The notes: generated by a model from the sequence alone, not told the origin. Numbered from the stretch's first letter, positions 48,502 to 58,661 are shown. The stretch is 64,000 bases of DNA from an uncultured Clostridia bacterium (GCA_947595585.1 CANQET010000009.1:1-64000); one strand, 5' to 3'. Numbers and translations are program-made.

Positions 48502-50643
48502 TCAGACGCGCTGTCCGAGCTTGACTTCCTTATACCAATCGGTGAGCTCTTTCTTGATGGCGTCGCTCCAATACTTCTGCTGGATCGCGCCTTGGCGGGC
48601 GTTCTCGAGTGCGGTGAGGCAGCCGCCGTCCTTGGCGTCGATGGCCGAGCAGATGCCGTTCTTGAGCTGGGTACGGCAGTCGATGGAGTGCTTGGCCCAG
48701 AGCTTCAGAGGAGGCGCCATCGCCATCGGGTTCTGGATGAGCGTTTCATCGGTGGGGATGACGACGCGCCATGCGTTGAAGCCCGTCTCGCGGAGGTGGA
48801 AGAGGATGCGCGCCGAGACGGCGTTGGTGCCGTTGCAATACTGCGAGTTATCGGCGAGGACCTCTTCGTATCTCTTGGTGAGCTGCACCCACATCCCGGG
48901 TTTGGAATAGGTGACGACTTCCTGTGCGATATCCGATTCGTCTTCCGTGAACTCCGCCTTCGCCTTGCCGCACTGCGGGCAGACGTAGGTCTCGGGGAGC
49001 TGCGACCATTCCTCGTTGCCGTCGTATTGATAGCCGCACGGGCAGACGTGCCCGATGTGGAGCATGTTGCCGTAGGAAGGATCCTTATTGGTGTATTTGA
49101 TGTAGGAGAAGCTGTAGGGGCGGAGGAAGATCTTCTTCGCGCCGAGGTCCTCCCACCGGTTGTAGACCTCGCTCTCGATGAGCTCGCCGATCACGCTCTC
49201 ATCCGTGTAGCCCTTGGCCTTGTACTGTTCGACGTACGTCTCGTAGTCTTCCTTGGTGGGAGCACCGTCGGGGGCGTCGATCTCATACCAGTGCGTATCT
49301 TCGGGAAGCTTTGAAGGATCGCCGTTAAATTCTGCGTCGATCTGCTCCTTGGAGTAGCCGTTGCCGCCGTAGAAGTCGCCGAAGAATTCCATCTTCTTGG
49401 CGAGGAAATCGATGACGTAGAGCGCCTTATCCTGCATGTAGGCGGGGATACAGGTATAATACGAGACGCCCGCGGGGCCGCCCTCGATACGGGCCTTCTC
49501 CTGATCTTTGCAGGTGTGTGTCTGCCCGTCGTCGCCCACGAAGCTGTAGCCGTCGCCGCGGACGCGGAGCTGCCAGCCGATCAGATTCTCCTTGATCCAT
49601 TCGCGGCGTTCGCTTTCGGTCTCGCCGATCGCCGTAGGGTCTGCGCCGAAGTGGGAGATCATGCCGTCCTTGGTCTCGGAGTCGGTCGTGAAGATCGCAT
49701 CGAGCAGACCGTTGACGTTCCAATAGGGCTGGAAAACGCACGAATACTTCTCCTGCGCGAACTTCGAATAGAGGCTTCCTGCGCTGCTCTCTTTCTGCCA
49801 ATCTTCATAGAGGATGCCCTTCTTGCGGAGCATGTTCATATACATCGCGTAGTCCGTCGTGTTGTCGCTGTAGACATACTGCATGATGTCGCCGTTGTCA
49901 TCCACATAGAAGAATAGCGGCACTTCGAAGGCGCCCTTGAGCTGGGTGACTTCGACGGAGTTGCTGCCGTTGAGGCCGAAGGCGTGATATTTTTTGTCTG
50001 CGCCGAATCTCTCCTGGCACTTCTCGAAGGCCCACGTGACTTCGGTGAGCGTTTCGGGAAGCCCGCTCACATTGTCGGGGAATTGGTTCTTGAACCCGAT
50101 GAGCTCGAGATGGCGGGTATTCCAGATCATCGCCGAGTCGGTCATGGAGACGTAGCCGAAATCGGGAATGCCGTAGATGTGCTTCTGCCCCGCGTCGTCG
50201 ACGTACGTCACCGCATCCCAGCCGTAGTCCATGAGGTCGATGAGCTGATAGAGCGTTCTGCCCGCCGTCGTGTTGTGGAGAAGATCGGTAAGGTCGCACA
50301 GCTCCGCCTTCTCGAGGTGGGCGTGATATTCAGCCTCGGTGAGCTTCATGAAGTGGAATTGCGCATGCGTATTCAGATAGTTGGTGACGTCGGCATCCGC
50401 ATTCGACCCGAGTTCGGTATATTCGATCGTATACCCCGTGGTGTTCTTGATGATCTTGGCCGTATCGTCTTTGCCGAAGGCGCCGATGCCCGTCTCGGGG
50501 TAGAGGCCCTTGAGGGTGATCGGCTGGGAAAGATCGACATCCCAGTTGACATCGACGGTATATAATTTGCCGCACCCGGCAAATGCTGCCATACCCGAAA
50601 GCAGCATGACGCTTGCAACCGCTACGGATACGAACTTTTTCAT
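48502..50643 (-). CDS. extracellular solute-binding lipoprotein with internal rubredoxin-like CxCG/CxxCG knuckle
   Basis: signal + FAGC lipobox; upstream of permease genes; HVCPCGYQYDGNEEWSQLPETYVCPQCGKAKAEF. Confidence 0.85.
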   Translation of the reverse strand: MKKFVSVAVASVMLLSGMAAFAGCGKLYTVDVNWDVDLSQPITLKGLYPETGIGAFGKDDTAKIIKNTTGYTIEYTELGSNADADVTNYLNTHAQFHFMKLTEAEYHAHLEKAELCDLTDLLHNTTAGRTLYQLIDLMDYGWDAVTYVDDAGQKHIYGIPDFGYVSMTDSAMIWNTRHLELIGFKNQFPDNVSGLPETLTEVTWAFEKCQERFGADKKYHAFGLNGSNSVEVTQLKGAFEVPLFFYVDDNGDIMQYVYSDNTTDYAMYMNMLRKKGILYEDWQKESSAGSLYSKFAQEKYSCVFQPYWNVNGLLDAIFTTDSETKDGMISHFGADPTAIGETESERREWIKENLIGWQLRVRGDGYSFVGDDGQTHTCKDQEKARIEGGPAGVSYYTCIPAYMQDKALYVIDFLAKKMEFFGDFYGGNGYSKEQIDAEFNGDPSKLPEDTHWYEIDAPDGAPTKEDYETYVEQYKAKGYTDESVIGELIESEVYNRWEDLGAKKIFLRPYSFSYIKYTNKDPSYGNMLHIGHVCPCGYQYDGNEEWSQLPETYVCPQCGKAKAEFTEDESDIAQEVVTYSKPGMWVQLTKRYEEVLADNSQYCNGTNAVSARILFHLRETGFNAWRVVIPTDETLIQNPMAMAPPLKLWAKHSIDCRTQLKNGICSAIDAKDGGCLTALENARQGAIQQKYWSDAIKKELTDWYKEVKLGQRV

Positions 50644-50900
50644 AGTCTTGTTTCCTCCCTGTAAATTGTATCCCCCGCTTCCCGTCTCCCCTTCTCGCGA
50701 AGGGGAGTGGGAGGTATCGGTCCTGCCCCGCGGGGGGAGCGAAGCAGGCGTCTTTGGTATTTCTTTGGTAACGGACTCGCTTGATTTTCAGTACCCCCTC
50801 CCCCACCGTACCCTCCCCCGAGCGGGGGAAGGGTAGGGTAAAGGTATGGAGGAATGGAACCTTCCTTGGGGGGAAGGAAATCGGCAATAGAATGCGGTGT

Positions 50901-50929
50901 TTCCCTTCCCGCGGCTTGCGGGAAGGGAA
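50901..50929. terminator. 12-bp perfect hairpin just after the 1,501-aa lipoprotein gene (attenuator candidate, no T tract)
   Basis: TTCCCTTCCCGC-ggctt-GCGGGAAGGGAA. Confidence 0.6.
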
Positions 50930-50940
50930 TGCGTTTTGGG

Positions 50941-53900
50941 TTATGCGTTTACGGGAGCGGAGATCGCTGCCTCAATGCCCATCATGTTGTCTTCGGGCGC
51001 GGAATCCGAATTATATCTCAGGTTCGTTGCGCCATATTTCTCAACGAGATAGGTGATGACCTGCTTTTGGAAATCTACGAATTTGCCAGAAATGCCGAAG
51101 TATACCTGATAGCCCTTTCCGTGCCATGCGGTGACGTCGTTAATAAAGGCACCATCGCTGGTATACGCCCACGCAAATCCGCCGTTCTTGAATACGTTCT
51201 TCCCGACAAGATTGCTGTTGACCATCTTTACTTCTTCAGCGGTCAGAACATGGTTGGGATCGGCTGCGAGCGCCTTTGCGACCGTCATGATGGTTACGAT
51301 GTAGCGCACATCTTCCTTGATCGTATCGTCGTTCAGCTCTGCGAGCTTCGCGGAGATAGCGGTGGGAACGGTGACGCCCATCATTTCAAGCTGATAGAGG
51401 AAGTAGTATGCACGGAAGGACGTATGAGCCGCAATGCCTTTATCGAAATCAAAGATAATCCCTGCTGCTTTCACCGTGTTTGCAACGACAATGAGCTCGC
51501 CGAGCACTTCGCCTACGGTGTAGGTTTGAGCGGTCGCCTCTGTCCTGTCGGTGGCCTTGACGGTAAGTTCGAGCTTATCGCCAATCGCGTCAAACTCCTC
51601 CGTGAACGTCTTCCAAGCCGTCCAATTCGCGCTGCTGGCTACAGTCGCTTTCGCCTGCTCGCCTGCGTCGAGCTTGTTGTAGGCCTCGAAGATCGTCTTA
51701 AAGAGCGTGATTTCGCTGAAGAGGTAGCCCTTCTTGTCTGCACCGAGTGTCGTCCAACCCTTGTAGGTAAATTTCGACATGTTGTCGGTGACATCGGAAA
51801 GCCTGGCAAACTGCGTGTTGACGTCCTCTGCGGTCTCGATGGGATCTTCCACGACGGGAACTTCGATGGTGGCATCGGTGACGCCCCAACCGTTTGCGTT
51901 GATCGTGTAACCGTTGTTCTTAAGAAGTTCGGCAACGATCTCGAAGTACTGATATGCCTTGTAAGGTTCGGGCTTCTCGGCTTCGGTCATGATCGTGCCG
52001 CCCGCATATTCCGTCATCACAGCGGCAACTCCGCCGATCCAAGCCTCGAACTTATTGCCGTTGCCGTTCCATTGTGCATCGAGGAACGAGGAGGAATAGC
52101 TGTTGGTCCAATACTTGTTGAGGTACTTAAGGTCGGCTTCGGAGAGCTCGGAGATCTTGGTGAAGTTGCCATCGTGAATGTGCATTGCGACCTTCACGGT
52201 GCCGACGATGGGAAGCCATGCGTCATCGTAGAAGCTCTGGAACTTGATGTTCGTGAGCAAGGTCTCTACGAAGGCAGGAAGCACAAAGCCTTCCGCATTT
52301 TCCTTGAGTGCATCATAGAGCAAGCAGAGGTAAGGAGCCGGGTACATCGCACCGCTGAAATCCACAATGCCGGTACCGGTACGGTTGGGATCGTTGTATT
52401 CGCCGAAGCTGCCGCCCGTCTGGATCCTGTAGGCCCAATAGAGGAAGTGATCGAAGAGTTCTTGGCCGTTGTAGGTCTTCTTCGTTTCCATATCCTTCGG
52501 GTTCGCATAGAGCTCGACGGAGACGCTGTTGAGCGCCGCGTAGGTTTCGGTGATATCCTTTGCTTCGGTGAGCGCCATCCAAGCCTCGAAGGAGGTCTTG
52601 TTCACGATGCGGAGCACTTCTTCCTGCTTGGTTTCATCGAGGGCGTCGTACTTCGCCTTGACGTCTTCCTTGAACTTCTGAAGTTCGGAATAGAGATAAC
52701 CCTTCACATCCGAGCTATCCTGTGTGGCCCAACCCTTGTACTCATACTTGGGCATGATCGAGAAAGGCTTGAAGGCATTCATGACGGCCTTCGCCTCGGC
52801 GGAAGCGCTCTCTCTCGGGTCGGCCGCAGCCTCGACTTGCGAGGTGTAGCCGTAGCCGAGTTCATCGAGCTTCGCTTCGGGCGCATACAGCGCTACGATA
52901 TCCGTGATGTATGCCAAGTTAGCCTTGAGGTTGGCTGCATCCGGGAGACCGAAGTAAATCTCGTAGTAGGTGTTGCCGTTACGAAGGTCATAGGGCGACT
53001 GCTTGGTGTTCCAGTTGAAGCCGCCTTCACGGAACGTGAAGTTCTGCATGTTGGTGTTGATGACGTTTGCAAGCTCTTCGTCAAGCCAAACGAGCTCACC
53101 TTGCTGTTGCAAATTGTAGATCCTCGCGACCTGCGTCATCACGGGATAGATGTATTCGTCGAAGTCCAAAACAAAGTTCTTGGAGCGTTCGGTCGAAGTG
53201 ATCGCAGCGAAGAACACGTCGGTGAAGATCTCGGGGATCTCGACATTCCCTTCTTCCATCTTCTTCATGAGGAAGAGGAGATGGAAGCTGTCTTGATAGC
53301 ACGCCGTGCTGTCCGAGTCGATGGTGCCCTTCCCGTCCGAGTGACCGACGTACGTCGTCGTGTGGATCTTGTTCGCGAGCTCGAAGAGCTTCACGAGCGC
53401 GTCGGTGCCATTATAGGTCACCGTGCCGTTCATCGCGATGTTGCCGAGGGTATAGCTCTTTTCGGTGTAGGTCGCGTTGTCGAGATACGCCTTGATGCCG
53501 TTGTAGGCCTTCGACCAGCGATCGAACTCCGTCTGCCCGCCGCTCCAACGGCGGATGACGTTGGTCTTATCGAGGGGATCGGTGAGGGCGTTGTACTCTT
53601 TGAGAACTTCACCGAATGCCTGGGCTTCGCTCCAGAGATAGCCCTTGGGATCGGCAGTGCCATCGGGCACCGTCCAGCCCTTGTAGCCGTAATTCTCGAA
53701 GAGGGAGAACTTCGTAAGTTTCTCAAGGACGGCTTCCCCTGCGGGGGTCAGCTTGATGGACGACTCATAGACCTGCTTCGCGGAGAGATAGTTCGTCCAA
53801 TCGAGGAGAAGACGATACTGCTGAAGGATCCCCGTGCTGCCGGTGTGGGCTTCGTCTTTGCCGTACCAAGCCGTGACTTCGTCGTAGGCCGCCTGATACT

Positions 53901-55446
53901 GCGGGACGGTGTCGACGGTCATCTTGGCGAGGCTGTCGACTTTATCCTGGTACTCCTTGAGCTTGCCGCCGATCTCGTTGTCGGAGACGGGGCTTGCGTC
54001 GAAGCGGAAGTTGAAGACGTCGGTGCCGTCCACGGCCTCGTACGACGTGCACGCGTAATTCATAAGGTACGTGTAGTCGACGAGTGCGCTGGCGCCCTTG
54101 TCGTTGAGCGTGACTTCGTCGTTCGCCATGAGGGCGTCGTGCAACTGGCCGCGGTATTCATCGTCGATGGTCGCGATCGAATAGTCGAGGTTGCTGCACT
54201 CTTCCTCGGTGGGAACATAGAACTCAGCCTTCGTGACCGTGAAGCCTTCGAACTTGGCGCCGTTGAAGTAGTCGACGTTCTCGACGGCCGGCTTGCTCAC
54301 GACCTTATTCTTGATATCGAGACCGGCGATGAAGACGATCGCGTTCTCGGCCTTGACCTGATAGCCGGGGAAGAGCCCTTCGACGGTCTCGTCGTTGATG
54401 ACGATCCTGTGGGTCTTCTTGGCGTTGCCGTCGAACGTGAAATCGATGTAGTCTTCCCAATACTCTTCATCGGCCTGCTCATCGTAGCAGCGAACGGTAC
54501 GGGCCTGCATATCCACCGTCTTTACGTTGGGGGTGAAGTAGCCGCCGTCCTTATCGTTGTGCCACTTGGAAGTCATCACGGGCTTCTCTTTGCGGTCGAC
54601 ATGATAGACGATATCGGAGAAGGAGTCGTCGCGCGAGGTGCCGCGGAAGGTGTACCAATCGCCGGTACGCGTATCGCAAGCAAGGCCCGTCGCGATAACA
54701 TAGTAATCCTGCCAAGCGTAGACGCCGAAGTAGGCATAGACGCCTTCGTCGACTTCTTCATCCTCGCCGATGATGTACTTGCCGTCGTACATGCCCTTAT
54801 AGGGAGGAGTGATCTTGACGTTGGAGAGGTCGATCGTGTAGTTGAGCCCGTTGACGCCGGCCTTTCTCGTGGGGAAGGTGATGACGCCTGCATCCATGGG
54901 CTTGGAGAATTCCCATGTGGGAGGCAGGGTCGTCGATGCGGGGATCTCTTCGCCATAGACGTCGAGAAGACCATAGCCGTTCCACGTCTGCATCGGCACG
55001 GCGCCCATCGAACCCGTCTGGTGTGCGATGATCTTCTGATTCTGAAGGATCTTTACGCCTTCGGTGGCATCCCAGCAGTTGAATGCCGTGAGTTCGGTGC
55101 CGTTTTCATAGTACCAGAAGCAGTCGGAGTTGCCCGCTCCGAATCCCTTGCGGTTTTCGAAGAGGTGCTTCGTGCCGCCCTTCTTCGTCACGTAGCCACC
55201 TACGGCACCGGCCGCCGTGGCTTCGTCTTCCGTAAACTCGAGGTCCGCGTTTACGGTAGCATTGATGGCGTCTGCGATCGTCTTGTAGGCGCCGACAAAA
55301 TTCTTATTATAGTCGTACGCCTCATAGGCATCCGCAGCCCGAGGGTCGTCGCGGCGCGTTGCCTTGCCGCCTCCGCACGCCACCAGACCCGCAACCGATG
55401 TTGCCACCATCGCGGAGCCGAGTAATAGCGCTGCCAGCTTTTTCAT
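50941..55446 (-). CDS. 1,501-aa lipoprotein with three diverged internal repeats
   Basis: MKKLAALLLGSAMVATSVAGLVAC lipobox; YKGWTV...KGYLWSE / YKGWAT...KGYLYSE / YKGWTT...KGYLFSE. Confidence 0.85.
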   Translation of the reverse strand: MKKLAALLLGSAMVATSVAGLVACGGGKATRRDDPRAADAYEAYDYNKNFVGAYKTIADAINATVNADLEFTEDEATAAGAVGGYVTKKGGTKHLFENRKGFGAGNSDCFWYYENGTELTAFNCWDATEGVKILQNQKIIAHQTGSMGAVPMQTWNGYGLLDVYGEEIPASTTLPPTWEFSKPMDAGVITFPTRKAGVNGLNYTIDLSNVKITPPYKGMYDGKYIIGEDEEVDEGVYAYFGVYAWQDYYVIATGLACDTRTGDWYTFRGTSRDDSFSDIVYHVDRKEKPVMTSKWHNDKDGGYFTPNVKTVDMQARTVRCYDEQADEEYWEDYIDFTFDGNAKKTHRIVINDETVEGLFPGYQVKAENAIVFIAGLDIKNKVVSKPAVENVDYFNGAKFEGFTVTKAEFYVPTEEECSNLDYSIATIDDEYRGQLHDALMANDEVTLNDKGASALVDYTYLMNYACTSYEAVDGTDVFNFRFDASPVSDNEIGGKLKEYQDKVDSLAKMTVDTVPQYQAAYDEVTAWYGKDEAHTGSTGILQQYRLLLDWTNYLSAKQVYESSIKLTPAGEAVLEKLTKFSLFENYGYKGWTVPDGTADPKGYLWSEAQAFGEVLKEYNALTDPLDKTNVIRRWSGGQTEFDRWSKAYNGIKAYLDNATYTEKSYTLGNIAMNGTVTYNGTDALVKLFELANKIHTTTYVGHSDGKGTIDSDSTACYQDSFHLLFLMKKMEEGNVEIPEIFTDVFFAAITSTERSKNFVLDFDEYIYPVMTQVARIYNLQQQGELVWLDEELANVINTNMQNFTFREGGFNWNTKQSPYDLRNGNTYYEIYFGLPDAANLKANLAYITDIVALYAPEAKLDELGYGYTSQVEAAADPRESASAEAKAVMNAFKPFSIMPKYEYKGWATQDSSDVKGYLYSELQKFKEDVKAKYDALDETKQEEVLRIVNKTSFEAWMALTEAKDITETYAALNSVSVELYANPKDMETKKTYNGQELFDHFLYWAYRIQTGGSFGEYNDPNRTGTGIVDFSGAMYPAPYLCLLYDALKENAEGFVLPAFVETLLTNIKFQSFYDDAWLPIVGTVKVAMHIHDGNFTKISELSEADLKYLNKYWTNSYSSSFLDAQWNGNGNKFEAWIGGVAAVMTEYAGGTIMTEAEKPEPYKAYQYFEIVAELLKNNGYTINANGWGVTDATIEVPVVEDPIETAEDVNTQFARLSDVTDNMSKFTYKGWTTLGADKKGYLFSEITLFKTIFEAYNKLDAGEQAKATVASSANWTAWKTFTEEFDAIGDKLELTVKATDRTEATAQTYTVGEVLGELIVVANTVKAAGIIFDFDKGIAAHTSFRAYYFLYQLEMMGVTVPTAISAKLAELNDDTIKEDVRYIVTIMTVAKALAADPNHVLTAEEVKMVNSNLVGKNVFKNGGFAWAYTSDGAFINDVTAWHGKGYQVYFGISGKFVDFQKQVITYLVEKYGATNLRYNSDSAPEDNMMGIEAAISAPVNA

Positions 55447-55502
55447 AACTTTCCTCCTACTATCCCCCGTTCATAATGACAGAAGATAATTTTTATAGTC
55501 TC

Positions 55503-55531
55503 ATTGTACGCTTCCTTTTATATTTTGTCAA
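55503..55531 (-). promoter_or_regulatory. sigmaA-type promoter of the glycan-locus operon
   Basis: TTGACA - 17 nt - TACAAT. Confidence 0.8.
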
Positions 55532-55852
55532 TACCTTTTGAAAAAAATTTTTATTTTTAGCGAAATTTTTTTCTTTTTTCTTTTCACCGCCGCGAAAGCA
55601 ATTCGCAAACGTTGAAAAAAATTTCAATCGACACAAAAAATATGTTGAGTTTTCTCCCCTCTCGCGCGGAAGCTCCGTCCCCGCTTGGATCGAAGCTCCC
55701 TCTCTCTCCCCTTTTGAAAGATTTTTTTCTTTTCTCCACCCCATGCGGTTTTGTCCATAAATAAGGATGTGTTTTGATATAGAAGGATACGCTTGGGGAT
55801 AGAAAAATCCGCTTGGGATGAGGTCGCTCATGATACGCCCCGTCGTCTCCCG

Positions 55853-55886
55853 CCCACCCCCCTACCCCCCTCCAATGGAGGGGGTG
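55853..55886. repeat. module B copy
   Basis: cccacccccctacccccctccaatggagggggt. Confidence 0.9.
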
Positions 55887-55941
55887 TGTGGTCTGTTCTC
55901 CGATAGAGGGGCGCAGAATAAGCGATATGGGTACCACGCCT

Positions 55942-56010
55942 ACGTCATTTCGAACGTAGTGAGAAATCTCAAAGTCGAGATTCCTCGGGCTACGTCCTCG
56001 GAATGACGTA
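55942..56010. repeat. module A copy
   Basis: acgtcatttcgaacgtagtgagaaatctcaaagtcgagattcctcgggctacgtcctcggaatgacgta. Confidence 0.95.
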
Positions 56011-56183
56011 CTGATTGGCTCCCTCGTACTCTGCCCACCCCCCTACCCCCACCGTGGCAGAGCAAAAACCACCACACCGTGGGAAAACAAAAAATACCCC
56101 CGCCGTGGGAGAACAATAAACTACCCCCTCCGTGGGAGGGGGATCAAGGGGGTGGGGCGGCAAAAAAGCAACTACGAAGTCCG

Positions 56184-56297
56184 TCCCCTTGCTTCCCCTC
56201 TCAGGGGAAGTACCCGCGTGAGCGAGGGATGGGGTTTCCAAAACCCCTCAGTCACGGCTGCGCCGCGACAGCTCCCCTACGAGGGGAGCCAAGGGAC
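56184..56297. repeat. module C copy
   Basis: tccccttgcttcccctctcaggggaagtacccgcgtg...gacagctcccctacgaggggagccaaggg. Confidence 0.9.
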
Positions 56298-56325
56298 GCA
56301 TGGGATGGACCGCGTCGTACTCTGC

Positions 56326-56362
56326 CCACCCCCCTACCCCCCCCCGCGGGAGGGGGTATCGT
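56326..56362. repeat. module B copy
   Basis: cccacccccctacccccccccgcgggagggggtatcg. Confidence 0.85.
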
Positions 56363-56390
56363 TTTAATAAACGATACGGGTACCCCGCCT

Positions 56391-56576
56391 GCGTCATTTC
56401 GCCCCGACCGCAGCTTCTATTTGTTCTACTAAGGTCGGCACGAGCCGTTCGGCGAAGTAACGTAGTGAGAAATCTCAAAGTCGAGATTCCTCACCCCTAA
56501 AGGGGTTACTTCGCGCTACGCGCTCGTGCCGTGCTTCGATAAACAATAGAAGCCTCGCACGGGGCGGAATGACGTA
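56391..56576. repeat. module A composite copy with nested G inserts
   Basis: gcgtcatttcgccccgaccgcagcttctatttgttctactaagg...gtgccgtgcttcgataaacaatagaagcctcgcacggggcggaatgacgta. Confidence 0.85.
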
Positions 56577-56630
56577 CTGATGAACCCCGTTGGTTACCAT
56601 GCATGCCCATCATGAGCGACAACGGGTACC

Positions 56631-56816
56631 GTCAAACTGCAAAGTTGCAAGTAAGACAAGCAATAGCGAGGCTTTTCGCAGGGAGCGTACTTAAGACGTA
56701 CGTGACCAAGAAAAACGTAGCATGACGCAGTATTACGCAGCAAATTTGCAGTTCGTAAGTTCGAAGCGAGTAGTATTGCGTAGCTTATCCGCAGTTCGTA
56801 AATACGAAGTTCAAAC
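56631..56816. repeat. module E copy
   Basis: gtcaaactgcaaagttgcaagtaagacaagcaatagcgaggcttttcgcagggagcgtac...ttatccgcagttcgtaaatacgaag. Confidence 0.9.
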
Positions 56817-56845
56817 AAAAAACCGCACATGGGGTGCGGTTTTTT
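56817..56845 (-). terminator. terminator of rpsB-tsf (bidirectional hairpin)
   Basis: AAAAAACCGCAC-atggg-GTGCGGTTTTTT. Confidence 0.85.
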
Positions 56846-56865
56846 GTATATATTGTTGTAAAAAC

Positions 56866-57777
56866 TTATTTCTTCATGGCTTCGACTTGCTTCGCCACTT
56901 CCTCGGAGAGATCCTCGGATTTCTTCTCGATGCCCTCGCCCATGACGTAGAACATAAACGCCTTGAGCGTGACGGGCACACCCGCCTCTTTGGCGCCCTG
57001 CGCGATGAGCTGCCCCACCGTCACGCTGTCGTCTTTGACGAACTTCTGCGCGAGCAGGCAGTTATCTTCGTAGAACTTCTTGAGCTTGCCTTCGACGATG
57101 CGGGCCGCGATCGCTTCGGGCTTGCCCTCGTTCATGACTTCCTGCAAGAGGATGGCGCGCTCCTTCGCAAGCGTCTCTGCGGGGACGTCCCCCGCTTCTT
57201 TATAGGTGGGCTTGGAGAAGGCCGTATGCAGTGCGACGTTGTGCGCAAGCGCCTTGGTCACAGGGGTCTCGGGGCAATCGAAGTCGAGCATGACGCCCAT
57301 CGTGCCGCCCATGTGGATATAGGTCTCGATGAAGCCCTCGGTATCGTATACGGTGAAGCGGCGCACGGAAATCTTCTCCCCGATGACGCCCGTCTGCTCG
57401 GAGATGAACGTCTCCACCGTCTTGCCGCCCATATCCGAAGCGAGGAGTGCGGCGACGTCTGCAGGCGCAACTTTTGCGATCTGTTTTGCGATGGCGCCCA
57501 CGACCTCGTGGAACTTCTCCCCTTTGGCGACGAAATCGCTCTCGCAGTTGACTTCGACGAGCACGCCGCGCTTGCCTTCGACGTAGGCATACACGATGCC
57601 CTCGGCCGCGACTTTGCCCTGACGCTTCTGCGCTTTGGCGATGCCGCGCTCGCGGAGGAGTTCGCCCGCCTTCTCGAAGTCGCCGTCCGCATCGACGAGC
57701 GCCTTCTTGCAATCCAACATACCCGCCCCCGTCTGTTCGCGGAGACGCATGACGTCCTTTGCCGTAAACTCAGCCAT
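56866..57777 (-). CDS. tsf: elongation factor Ts
   Basis: [45 protein letters not shown]. Confidence 0.97.
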   Translation of the reverse strand: MAEFTAKDVMRLREQTGAGMLDCKKALVDADGDFEKAGELLRERGIAKAQKRQGKVAAEGIVYAYVEGKRGVLVEVNCESDFVAKGEKFHEVVGAIAKQIAKVAPADVAALLASDMGGKTVETFISEQTGVIGEKISVRRFTVYDTEGFIETYIHMGGTMGVMLDFDCPETPVTKALAHNVALHTAFSKPTYKEAGDVPAETLAKERAILLQEVMNEGKPEAIAARIVEGKLKKFYEDNCLLAQKFVKDDSVTVGQLIAQGAKEAGVPVTLKAFMFYVMGEGIEKKSEDLSEEVAKQVEAMKK

Positions 57778-58532
57778 TATTCTTCCTCCTTGTTTTCGAC
57801 CTCGGTCTCTTCTGCGGCGGGAGCCTCGTCCTGTTCGGGAACGGGCGTCACGCCTTCCGTCGCCTCGATGACGGCATTCGCCATGACGGACGAGATGAGC
57901 TTGATCGCGCGGATCGCGTCGTCGTTGCCCGGGATCACATAGTCGATGAGATCGGGATCGCAGTTGGTATCGGTGATGGCGACGATCGGCACGTGCATCT
58001 TACGCGCTTCGGCGACGGCGATATCTTCGTTGTGCGGGTCGACGACGAACATCACGCCCGGCATACCGCGCATCTGCTTGATGCCGCCGAGGTTTTCCTG
58101 AAGTTTCGCCATCTCCTTCTTGAGCCCCAAAACTTCCTTCTTGGGGAGAAGATCGAACTCGCCGCTCTGCTCCATGCGCTCGAGTTTTTCGAGATAATCG
58201 ATACGGGAGCGGATCGTCTTGAAGTTGGTGAGCGTGCCGCCCAGCCAACGGGAATTGACGTAGAATTGTCCGCAGCGCTCCGCCTCTTCCTTGATGGCGT
58301 CCTGCGCCTGCTTCTTCGTCCCGACGAAGAGCACGCTCTTGCCCTGCTTCACCGATTCGACGACGAAGGTATACGCATCTTCGATGAGCTTTGCCGTCTG
58401 CTCGAGGTCGATGATGTGGATATCATGACGGGCGGCGAAGATGTACTTCTTCATCTTGGGGTTCCACTTTCTCGTCTGGTGCCCGAAATGGACGCCGGCT
58501 TCGAGAAGCTGCTTCATGGTAATAACTGCCAT
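57777..58532 (-). CDS. rpsB: 30S ribosomal protein S2
   Basis: [46 protein letters not shown]. Confidence 0.97.
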   Translation of the reverse strand: MAVITMKQLLEAGVHFGHQTRKWNPKMKKYIFAARHDIHIIDLEQTAKLIEDAYTFVVESVKQGKSVLFVGTKKQAQDAIKEEAERCGQFYVNSRWLGGTLTNFKTIRSRIDYLEKLERMEQSGEFDLLPKKEVLGLKKEMAKLQENLGGIKQMRGMPGVMFVVDPHNEDIAVAEARKMHVPIVAITDTNCDPDLIDYVIPGNDDAIRAIKLISSVMANAVIEATEGVTPVPEQDEAPAAEETEVENKEEE

Positions 58533-58661
58533 AGGTCCTCCGTTTCTCCTCTTTCCGCTGCCTTTTTTCCGCTCCTAACGCCGCATGAGAAAAATTTACG
58601 GAGCACGGAGAGCGGGACAAGCGAAAATGTGGATTTGCCTGCGATGGCCGCAGACTTGAAT

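Noticed and set aside
50854-55425. 1,523-aa plus-strand ORF antisense to the 1,501-aa lipoprotein
   Set aside because: Same antisense artefact. Only the minus strand has a lipoprotein signal, internal protein repeats and a consensus promoter.
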